From CAZUMH01 sp964621645 (lineage in GTDB: Bacteria; Zhuqueibacterota; QNDG01; JAGLOF01), in NCBI GenBank assembly GCA_964621645.1, contig CAZUMH010000146.1, positions 1-5,624 of the forward strand: a DNA stretch of 5,624 bases. The letters are read 5' to 3'. The position numbers and the translations under genes were made by a program. The notes under the pieces were generated by a model. The model ran no database searches, was not told the DNA's origin, and saw nothing but the letters and a program-made list of their open reading frames with translations. The first letter of the stretch is position 1. Every line of letters begins with the position of its first letter. Below are positions 1-5,624 of this stretch, in pieces.

Positions 1-1989
1 ATTGCTGTGATCAGTTTCGAGAATCAGACCGGAGATGAGGCGTATGATCGTTTACAAAAGGTAATTCCCAATCTGCTCATCACCAGCCTTGAGCAGTCAT
101 CATATTTTCGTGTGACCACCTGGGAGAGGATGTATGATCTTCTCAAACAGCTCGGTAAGGAGGATGTGGAGTTAATTGATAAGGATCTGGGATTTGATCT
201 TTGCAGCAGAGACGGGGTGGATGCTATAGTGCTGGGCAGTATTACTAAATTGGGGGATGTATTCGTAACTGATGTGAAGGTTCTGGATGTTCACACGAAG
301 AAGATTCTGAAAAGCGCCCGTTCTCAGGGTAGAGGTGAGGCCAGTATTATTAAAAAGCAGATTGATGAACTGACGAAAGAGATATCAAAGGGTGTGGGCT
401 TTTCAGAACGGAGAATGGCCACAGTACAGCAGCCGGTGACAGAGATGTCCAGCGAATCCATGGAAGCATATAACTATTTCCTGAGCGGGAGAGAGGAACG
501 TCTGAGATATCGTTTCCATGAGTCAAAAGGATATCTTGAGAAGGCTGTGGAGCTCGATTCAACATTTTCAATTGCCTATGTGGAACTGGCCTTCGTTGAT
601 TTGGAGCTGGGTGATTATCAATCGCGAAGACAAGCTTTTGAGAAGGCGTATCAATATAGAGGAAAAGCCACCGAGAAAGACAGGCTTTTCATTGAGGCCT
701 GTTATGCCGGAGCCATCGAAGGTAATCAAGCAAAAATAGTTGGGCTCCTGGAAAAAATGACAGCGGCGTACCCCAAAGATATAAATGGTCTTCGGGAATT
801 AGGATTTAATTACTCCGCGATACGTGATGATAATAAAGCTTTAGAAACCTTTATCAAAGTCCTGGATCTCGACCCCTTTGACAGTGAGAGCTGGAATGCA
901 CTTGGCTATGTTTATCTGGATATGGAAAATTATGAAAAGTCCAGGGAATGTTTTGAGAGATATATTGCGTTGTTACCGGGAGATGCCAATCCCTTTGACA
1001 GTATGGGAGAGTATTACTTCACTATTGGTGAGCTGAGGAAGGCCATAGAAAATTATAGTAAAGCATTTGAACTTGATCCCCATTTTGAAGGCGTAGCATA
1101 TACATTGAGCTATATCAATGCGTTACAGGAAAACTATTCTGCAGCGAACGAATGGATTGATAAAGGTTTAGCTCTGAACAATGCTCCCGGCATTCAGGTT
1201 AGAGGATATTTTTTAAAAGGATTTTACGCCTACTGGACAGGCATGTATGTCACTGCCCTTGACTATCTTGATCGATCAGCACTTTTGTATCAAAAAGTTG
1301 GCAATTCCTTTGGAGTTGGACGCACAGAGTGGATACAGGGATGGATTCATCATGACAGGGGAGAGATGACTCTTTTTAGGAAATATATTGATAGCTGGTC
1401 AAAAAAATTACCATTATATGTGTGGAATTTCAACCTTGATCATGCAACCCTGGATATTAAAGAAGGTGATATCGATTCAGCAAAAAGCAGACTTGTAAAA
1501 CTTAAAGAGTATTTACCGGTAATTGAAAAGGGTTGGAAGGATTGGGGGAGATGCCAAATCGGACTTCTTCAGGCGGAAATACTGCTGACCGAAGGTTCAG
1601 TTAAAGAAGCTATTGCTGTGAGTAAGGATGTACCTTATAGTTTGGGATTCGTTGGTTTTATTCAGGATCCAGTTAAACAAATTCTTGATAACAGGATTAT
1701 GGTAATGAATGATGTCCTGCCAAGAGCGTATCACCAGGCTGGAAAACTCGATCAGGCAATCATTGAATATGAAAAACTGACTACGTTTGATCCGAATCAA
1801 AAAGGACGGAATCTCATCAATCCCAAATATTACTATCGGCTTGCCAGGCTCTATGACGAAAAAGGTCTTACAGAAAAGGCTGTCACCGCTTATGAGAAAT
1901 TTCTTGATTTATGGAAAGACGCAGATAAAGATCTCCCCCAGCCTCTTGATGCACGTGCCAGGTTGGCAAAGTTAAAAAGGGAAGGATGA
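1..1989 (+). CDS. C-terminal part of a kinase-linked FlgO/TolB-like + TPR protein (5' truncated by window)
   Basis: The frame is open from the first base, reading IAVISFENQTGD, so the gene begins upstream; the GTG at 7 lies inside a conserved beta-strand and is not a credible start. Counting from base 1 there are 662 residues. Residues 1 to about 130 look like the FlgO/TolB-like alpha/beta domain that follows the membrane helix in serine/threonine kinase-TPR proteins (VTTWERMYDLL, KDLGFDLC, DAIVLGS, VKVLDV). From about 150 the protein is TPR-rich. Three contiguous 34-residue units are clear at 261-294, 295-328 and 329-362, each ending near a (D/P)-P or P-G turn, and further TPRs lie near the C-terminus (PKYYYRLARLYDEKG, YEKFLDLWKDAD). 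No membrane segment lies in the visible part. The missing upstream portion is inferred to hold the kinase domain and TM helix, as in the two downstream paralogues. The likely role is ligand or partner sensing outside the cytoplasm. The following kinase remnant starts 1 bp after the stop, indicating one operon. Codon use is AT-rich. Confidence 0.85.
   Translation: MAVISFENQTGDEAYDRLQKVIPNLLITSLEQSSYFRVTTWERMYDLLKQLGKEDVELIDKDLGFDLCSRDGVDAIVLGSITKLGDVFVTDVKVLDVHTKKILKSARSQGRGEASIIKKQIDELTKEISKGVGFSERRMATVQQPVTEMSSESMEAYNYFLSGREERLRYRFHESKGYLEKAVELDSTFSIAYVELAFVDLELGDYQSRRQAFEKAYQYRGKATEKDRLFIEACYAGAIEGNQAKIVGLLEKMTAAYPKDINGLRELGFNYSAIRDDNKALETFIKVLDLDPFDSESWNALGYVYLDMENYEKSRECFERYIALLPGDANPFDSMGEYYFTIGELRKAIENYSKAFELDPHFEGVAYTLSYINALQENYSAANEWIDKGLALNNAPGIQVRGYFLKGFYAYWTGMYVTALDYLDRSALLYQKVGNSFGVGRTEWIQGWIHHDRGEMTLFRKYIDSWSKKLPLYVWNFNLDHATLDIKEGDIDSAKSRLVKLKEYLPVIEKGWKDWGRCQIGLLQAEILLTEGSVKEAIAVSKDVPYSLGFVGFIQDPVKQILDNRIMVMNDVLPRAYHQAGKLDQAIIEYEKLTTFDPNQKGRNLINPKYYYRLARLYDEKGLTEKAVTAYEKFLDLWKDADKDLPQPLDARARLAKLKREG
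1978..1986 (+). promoter_or_regulatory. Ribosome binding site for the 31-codon kinase remnant
   Basis: AGGGAAGGA ends 4 bases before the ATG at 1991 and overlaps the last codons of the upstream gene. It is the best Shine-Dalgarno match in the window. It now serves a broken reading frame, whose stop overlaps the start of the next kinase gene. Translation initiated here may therefore be handed on to the gene at 2083, whose own upstream signal (GGAA at 2071-2074) is weak. Confidence 0.6.
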
Positions 1990-1990
1990 G

Positions 1991-2086
1991 ATGATCGGCA
2001 AAACCGTATCCCATTATAAAATTATCGAAAAACTCGGCGAAGGCGGGCACGTGTCCCGCGAGGCCTTGACGGAAACTTTAGAATGA
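1991..2086 (+). pseudogene. Broken N-terminal remnant of a Ser/Thr kinase gene (31 codons)
   Basis: The reading frame begins MIGKTVSHYKIIEKLGEGG, which matches the family start seen in both neighbouring kinases through the first half of the glycine-rich loop. The following family sequence (MGVVYKA.D.KLDR) is replaced by HVSREALTETLE and a stop. The first 57 bases differ at about 12 positions from the third kinase gene but at about 20 from the gene that directly follows, so this is not a simple duplication of its immediate neighbour. Bases after the break can be loosely aligned to the third kinase gene only if small indels are allowed (GTG..., AAGGCC/GAGGCC, TGA.G..AAACT), so decay by indels and outright deletion are both possible. 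It follows the upstream gene by 1 bp, has a strong ribosome binding site, and its TGA overlaps the next ATG. It cannot encode a kinase; it may survive as a translational coupler. Confidence 0.7.
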
Positions 2087-4416
2087 TAGGTAAAACTTAT
2101 TCACATTACCATATATTGGAAGAGCTTGGCCGCGGCGGCATGGGCACTGTCTACAAAGCCGAGGACACCAAATTAGATCGCATGGTGGCTCTCAAATTTC
2201 TGCCGTCTCATCTCAGTCAAGCTGATGAAGAAAAGAAACGTTTTATTCATGAGGCAAAAGCGGCATCGGCTTTGGACCATCCCAATATCTGTACGATATA
2301 TGAAATCAATGAAACTGATGACGGACAGATGTTTATAGCCATGGCCTGCTATGAAGGCCAATCTCTTAAAGAGAAAATAGACCGTGGCCCCATACCCCTT
2401 GATGAGGCTGTTGATATTGCCATCCAGATTGCAGAAGGACTGGAAAAAGCACACAAAAAAAAGATTGTTCACCGTGACATCAAGCCTGCCAACATCCTGC
2501 TCACCGAAGATGGGACAGTGAAGATCGTGGACTTCGGTCTGGCCAAGCTGGCGGACCGGAGCCTGATGACAAAGGAAGGGACCACCCTGGGCACGGCTGC
2601 CTACATGTCGCCGGAACAGACCAGAGGAGATGCGGTTGATCAGCGGGCGGATATCTGGGCACTGGGTGTCATCCTGTACGAGATGCTGACCGGAGAACGG
2701 CCCTTTAAAGGCGATTATGAGCAGGCGGTGATCTATTCCATTCTCAATGAAGAACCGGAATCAGTCGAAAACATGCGTGAAGATCTGCCGAAGGGATTAT
2801 CAAACGTTATCTCAAACGCGTTGTTAAAAGATCCGAATAGGCGCTACCGGTCCATGGGGGATTTCATCGCCGATCTCAAGATGGTTGGATCAAAGCATCC
2901 TCAATCCGGATTTGGTATTGGGAAATCTTTTGAGAGACAATTCCCGAAACCGATCGCTCTCGGCTTCCTGGCATTGATTGTCACAAGTATTATAGTTTTT
3001 TTAATTGTTCGACCATTTAGGAAAGAACCTGCCCGGTTGACTTCTTTGATCGTCCTTCCCTTTGAAAATTTAACAGGCAACAATGAGTTTGAATATTTTG
3101 TATCCGGCATGCATGCTTCCCTAATCGGGGAAATCAGTAAAATCAGTGCTCTGCGGGTGATATCCAAAACCACATCCAATACCTATAAAAATGCTGATAA
3201 ACCCATATCGGATATTGCTACTGAGCTGGATATTGATGCAGCTATCGAGGCATCGGTATTAAGCCTGGGCGATAGTGTCCTCATCCAAGTAAAACTGATT
3301 GGAGATTTTCCGGATGAAAAGCAGCTTTGGCTGCAGGACTATGTGGAAGATAAAAGCCAAATACTAAATTTATATACCCGGGTGACTAAAGAAATTTCCA
3401 AAGAGATCAATGTAGTTCTGACGCCTCAGGAAGAACATTTGCTGGCAACATCCAGAACCGTGAATCCTGAAGCCTATGATGCCTATATGAAAGGAAAATA
3501 TATCGGCGAAAAATTCGGGAAGGAAGACTTATTTAAAGCCATTGATTATATGCATATTGCCATTGAAAAGGATCCTGACTGGGGAAAACCGTACATCGGT
3601 CTTTCCAATGCCTGGGGAGTCCTTATGCAGATGGCTTTTGTGCAGCCGACAATCGCCCTTCCCAAGGTGTATGAATACCTAAACAAAGCCCGGGAATTGG
3701 ATGCCGATGACGCGGATTCCTACTATAGCAGGGGCACAATGTCCGTTTGGATCGAATGGAACTGGGAGAAGGGTGAGCGGGATTTCTTAAAAACCCTCGA
3801 AATAAATCCCAACGATGCCATGGCCCGGATATTCTATTCTCATCTTTTGTACATTCTGAACAGATATGAAGAAGGACGAATACAGGCAGATATCGCTCTT
3901 AAACTGGATCCGAAGAAGCCTTTGTTGCTGGGTTTGGTAGCTCAGACCCGAATCTACGAAGGAGACTATCAAGCCGCTCTTGATCTGGCAAAAAGAGCAT
4001 TATCCATTGATCCGGACCAATATATAGCCAAACAGCTGCTGCAAACTGCATATTTTTTTATGGAGGATATGGATAACTGGTTTGAAGGGTGGAAACAGGT
4101 TGCCTGGTGGGATGAGGATGTTCTGGCAGTCATAGACTCCATATATTATTCACAAGGTTATCTTGCAGCCACCGAGGAAATTATTAGAGTCAATGAAAAA
4201 GCCGTCGAAAAGGGGCATATATCCATGTGGGGGCAGGCAAACAGATATTGTCGTGTGAAAAAATATGACAAAGCGATGGACTGCCTTGAAAAGGCCTATG
4301 ATATTCATGATCCCAATATGCCGTATCTTCCGTTTTTTGGCGTTGATTTCCCCGATTTGAAAAAGAATCTCAGGTTTGTGGCGCTTATGAAAAAGATGAA
4401 ACTGCCGATTCAGTAG
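2083..4416 (+). CDS. Transmembrane Ser/Thr protein kinase with TolB-like and TPR sensor region (complete)
   Basis: This is a 777-residue Hanks-type kinase. The domain spans about residues 9-265: glycine loop GRGGMG at 16-21, ATP-anchoring Lys38 in VALK, helix-C Glu57, HRD 130-132 with Lys134 and Asn137, DFG 150-152, SPE 176-178 and DxW 190-192. All catalytic residues are present, so it should be active. A hydrophobic segment at about 290-309 is a single TM helix that places the kinase in the cytoplasm. Residues 319-446 resemble the TolB/FlgO-like domain of kinase-TPR and cyclase-TPR proteins (LIVLPFENLTGN, ELDIDAAIEASVL, NVVLTPQE). TPRs follow, with exact 34-residue units at 545-578, 579-612 and 613-646. 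The ATG at 2083 is chosen because MIGKT.SHY is the family N-terminus; its ribosome binding site is weak (GGAA at 2071-2074), and the ATG overlaps the remnant's TGA. Codons 131-193 are identical in nucleotide sequence to the next paralogue and GC-rich, unlike the rest of the gene. Substrates are unknown. Confidence 0.92.
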   Translation: MIGKTYSHYHILEELGRGGMGTVYKAEDTKLDRMVALKFLPSHLSQADEEKKRFIHEAKAASALDHPNICTIYEINETDDGQMFIAMACYEGQSLKEKIDRGPIPLDEAVDIAIQIAEGLEKAHKKKIVHRDIKPANILLTEDGTVKIVDFGLAKLADRSLMTKEGTTLGTAAYMSPEQTRGDAVDQRADIWALGVILYEMLTGERPFKGDYEQAVIYSILNEEPESVENMREDLPKGLSNVISNALLKDPNRRYRSMGDFIADLKMVGSKHPQSGFGIGKSFERQFPKPIALGFLALIVTSIIVFLIVRPFRKEPARLTSLIVLPFENLTGNNEFEYFVSGMHASLIGEISKISALRVISKTTSNTYKNADKPISDIATELDIDAAIEASVLSLGDSVLIQVKLIGDFPDEKQLWLQDYVEDKSQILNLYTRVTKEISKEINVVLTPQEEHLLATSRTVNPEAYDAYMKGKYIGEKFGKEDLFKAIDYMHIAIEKDPDWGKPYIGLSNAWGVLMQMAFVQPTIALPKVYEYLNKARELDADDADSYYSRGTMSVWIEWNWEKGERDFLKTLEINPNDAMARIFYSHLLYILNRYEEGRIQADIALKLDPKKPLLLGLVAQTRIYEGDYQAALDLAKRALSIDPDQYIAKQLLQTAYFFMEDMDNWFEGWKQVAWWDEDVLAVIDSIYYSQGYLAATEEIIRVNEKAVEKGHISMWGQANRYCRVKKYDKAMDCLEKAYDIHDPNMPYLPFFGVDFPDLKKNLRFVALMKKMKLPIQ
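2473..2675 (+). repeat. Intragenic homogenised tract, copy 1 (pairs with 4936-5138)
   Basis: Bases 2473-2661 are identical to 4936-5124 (189 of 189). The match continues to 2675 with one mismatch (C at 2662, A at 5125). It encodes the catalytic loop from Arg131, DFG, the whole activation segment, SPE and DxW. Upstream codons of the two genes differ in protein (32 of the first 130 residues) and at many silent sites, and downstream similarity drops quickly. GC is about 60% by hand count, against 43% for bases 2221-2280. This is most simply a gene-conversion tract, with this gene the probable recipient. Confidence 0.85.
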
Positions 4417-4459
4417 ATGAAAGAATGTTAGAGACCAATGTTAAGGTCATTCAACACTC

Positions 4460-4487
4460 CCCGGTCATCCATTTTCCGGATCACGGG
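4460..4487 (+). other. Imperfect hairpin in the spacer between the second and third kinase genes
   Basis: The arms CCCGGTCATCC (4460-4470) and GGATCACGGG (4478-4487) can pair with one bulged G and one C-C mismatch around a 7-base loop, ATTTTCC. No T-run follows, so it does not look like a classical intrinsic terminator. It could be an attenuator, a processing site or part of a dispersed intergenic repeat. The surrounding 129-bp spacer (4417-4545) holds no credible open reading frame. Confidence 0.3.
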
Positions 4488-4488
4488 A

Positions 4489-4514
4489 GGGACAGGCTGA
4501 AAAAGGGGGACTTT
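4489..4514 (+). repeat. Candidate dispersed intergenic motif beside the hairpin
   Basis: A purine-rich stretch beginning GGGACAGGCTGAAAAAGG and ending in GGGGGACTTT follows directly after the hairpin at 4460-4487. From memory it resembles motifs of the GGGACAGGCTGAAAAAG type found repeatedly between genes in environmental bacteria and sometimes associated with REP/RAYT elements. Only one copy is visible here, so the repeat assignment is a guess. Confidence 0.2.
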
Positions 4515-4536
4515 GTTTCGCTAAAACATAAGAATC

Positions 4537-4540
4537 GGAG
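4537..4540 (+). promoter_or_regulatory. Ribosome binding site for the third kinase gene
   Basis: GGAG lies 5 bases before the ATG at 4546, normal spacing for a Shine-Dalgarno sequence. It supports that start, which is also where the family N-terminus MISKTISYYKILEKLG begins. Confidence 0.6.
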
Positions 4541-4545
4541 CCGGC

Positions 4546-5624
4546 ATGATCAGCAAAACCATATCTTACTATAAAATCCTCGAAAAACTAGGCAGCGGCG
4601 GTATGGGCGTGGTCTATAAGGCCCGTGATGTTAAACTGGATCGTTTTGTAGCCCTCAAGTTTCTGCCTTCCCATTTGAGTCAGTCCCCGGAGGATAAAAA
4701 GCGCTTCATCCATGAAGCCAAAGCCGCCTCGGCCCTGCAGCATAACAACATCTGCACCATTCATGAAATTAATAAAACTGAAGACGGTCAGATGTATATT
4801 GTTATGGACTGTTACGAGGGCGAATCCCTGAAAGAGAGAATCAGCCGGGGACCGCTGCCGGTGAAGGAAGCCGTGGAGATCGCCGTCCAGATCGCCCGGG
4901 GTCTGGAAAAGGCGCACGCCAAGGGCATTGTCCATCGTGACATCAAGCCTGCCAACATCCTGCTCACCGAAGATGGGACAGTGAAGATCGTGGACTTCGG
5001 TCTGGCCAAGCTGGCGGACCGGAGCCTGATGACAAAGGAAGGGACCACCCTGGGCACGGCTGCCTACATGTCGCCGGAACAGACCAGAGGAGATGCGGTT
5101 GATCAGCGGGCGGATATCTGGGCAATGGGTGTCATCCTCTATGAGATGTTGGGCGGTGAGCGGCCCTTCAGGGGGGAGTACGAACAGGCAATCATCTATT
5201 CCATTCTGAATGAGACGCCGACGCCCCTGCGGAAGGTCAACCCCTCGGTGCCGGCCGGACTGGAGCGCGTCGTTCATCAGGCCCTGGCCAGGAAACCGGA
5301 TGACCGCTATCAGACCATGGCTGACATGCGAAAAGACCTCGAAGCTGTCGCCGACGGTCGTGAGACGGTCAGCGCGGAACATGTCCGGAGATCCGGAAGC
5401 AGGAGAAACACGGCGTTTCTCATCGGCGCGCTGGGTCTGGTGACGATTCTGATCGCGCTTCAGGCTGCGGGCGTATTGCACTGGCTGCCTGGCGGAAGCA
5501 GCGGATCCGGCTATGTTATCAGGATAGCCGTCCTTCCCTTCGCCAACCTCAGTGGAGATACCGGCCAGGATTATTTCTCAGATGGTATTACCGAAGAGAT
5601 GATCAATGAACTGGGGCGGCTCCA
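4546..5624 (+). CDS. Transmembrane Ser/Thr protein kinase, third paralogue (3' truncated by window)
   Basis: The frame is open from ATG 4546 to the window end, giving 359 codons plus two bases with no stop. It aligns without gaps to the preceding kinase across the kinase domain: GSGGMG at 16-21, Lys38, Glu57, HRD 130-132, DFG 150-152, SPE 176-178, DxW 190-192. About 75% of the first 130 residues match, then codons 131-193 are identical in nucleotides. After the kinase domain comes a basic linker (RRSGSRRN, 281-288), a TM helix at about 290-312, and from about 325 the start of a TolB-like domain, IAVLPFANLSGD followed by DYFSDGITEEMINEL. That start is closer to the cyclase/kinase-TPR consensus than the matching part of the preceding gene. 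TPRs probably follow beyond the window. The gene is GC-rich (70% in 5221-5280), unlike the first two genes. It has its own ribosome binding site and a 129-bp spacer, so it may be co-transcribed or independently expressed. A long antisense open frame across it is a by-product of its composition. Confidence 0.9.
   Translation, partial: MISKTISYYKILEKLGSGGMGVVYKARDVKLDRFVALKFLPSHLSQSPEDKKRFIHEAKAASALQHNNICTIHEINKTEDGQMYIVMDCYEGESLKERISRGPLPVKEAVEIAVQIARGLEKAHAKGIVHRDIKPANILLTEDGTVKIVDFGLAKLADRSLMTKEGTTLGTAAYMSPEQTRGDAVDQRADIWAMGVILYEMLGGERPFRGEYEQAIIYSILNETPTPLRKVNPSVPAGLERVVHQALARKPDDRYQTMADMRKDLEAVADGRETVSAEHVRRSGSRRNTAFLIGALGLVTILIALQAAGVLHWLPGGSSGSGYVIRIAVLPFANLSGDTGQDYFSDGITEEMINELGRL
4936..5138 (+). 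repeat. Intragenic homogenised tract, copy 2 (pairs with 2473-2675)
   Basis: This is the partner of the tract in the preceding kinase gene: 189 identical bases (4936-5124), then one mismatch at 5125, then identity to 5138. Unlike copy 1, its base composition matches the surrounding gene, which points to this gene or a close relative as the donor of the shared sequence. Confidence 0.85.

Noticed and set aside
7..9. GTG as the start codon of the first gene
   Set aside because: It lies within IAVISFENQTGD, a conserved first beta-strand of the FlgO/TolB-like domain, and the frame is open to base 1, so the gene starts upstream.
2083..2350. Possible loss of kinase activity in the second kinase because of MAC in place of the more usual MD at the hinge (residues 87-89)
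   Set aside because: The hinge residue is not catalytic, and FIAMACYEG is familiar in this family. Lys38, Glu57, the HRD Asp132, Asn137 and the DFG Asp150 are all intact.
2173..2472. 99-codon antisense frame opposite the second kinase's N-lobe
   Set aside because: It is a shadow of the forward kinase codons, with no supporting start signal or family resemblance. The other short frames inside the three genes (350-571, 518-739, 1597-1800, 1787-1975, 2901-3179, 3787-3972, 4812-5057, 5210-5443) were rejected for the same reason.
4460..4487. Intrinsic terminator after the second kinase gene
   Set aside because: The stem has a bulge and a mismatch, and no run of T follows; the downstream bases are purine-rich. 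It is kept only as a hairpin.
4588..5481. Antisense open frame of 297 codons opposite the third kinase gene
   Set aside because: The forward strand encodes an unmistakable kinase with all catalytic motifs. The antisense frame stays open because of GC-rich codon use, its translation shows no recognisable domain, and a second antisense frame overlaps it in the same place.

Overview
The window is part of a same-strand tandem array of bacterial (Hanks-type) serine/threonine protein kinases fused to TPR sensor regions. The start 'MIGKT.SHY.IL..LG.GGMG', the 'KLDR.VALKFLPSHLSQ' stretch and the kinase-TM-TolB/FlgO-like-TPR architecture form a lineage-expanded family. It is typical of genomes from uncultured or deeply branching, often metagenome-assembled phyla (KSB1-, Zixibacteria-, Calditrichota- or Acidobacteria-like). 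That placement is inference from family style; no taxonomic marker gene is present.

Layout. (1) 1-1989: the 3' part of a first gene. The frame is open at base 1, already inside the extracytoplasmic FlgO/TolB-like domain, and continues through a long TPR region to the stop; the kinase domain and membrane segment should lie upstream. (2) 1991-2086: a 31-codon broken remnant of another kinase start. It keeps the family N-terminus through 'GEGG' and then loses the family sequence. It sits 1 bp after gene 1, has a good ribosome binding site, and its stop overlaps the next start (ATGA). (3) 2083-4416: a complete 777-residue kinase-TM-TolB-like-TPR protein. (4) 4417-4545: a 129-bp spacer with an imperfect hairpin and a purine-rich repeat-like motif. 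(5) 4546-5624: a third paralogue, cut by the window end after its kinase domain, membrane helix and the start of its TolB-like domain.

The strongest unusual signal is 189 bp of perfect nucleotide identity (203 bp with one mismatch) between genes 2 and 3. It covers only the catalytic loop, DFG, activation segment and SPE motif, while both flanks are clearly diverged. In gene 2 this tract is a GC-rich island (about 60% by hand count) in an AT-rich gene, whereas gene 3 is GC-rich throughout. The pattern fits recent gene conversion from gene 3 or a close relative into gene 2; a metagenome misassembly must be excluded.

Together the genes look like a membrane signalling cluster. Near-interchangeable cytoplasmic kinase domains are joined to divergent sensor and TPR modules, so different inputs or partners may feed similar phosphorylation outputs. 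No RNA genes, CRISPR, insertion sequences, origins or clear terminators were seen. The 5' and 3' ends of the array lie outside the window.
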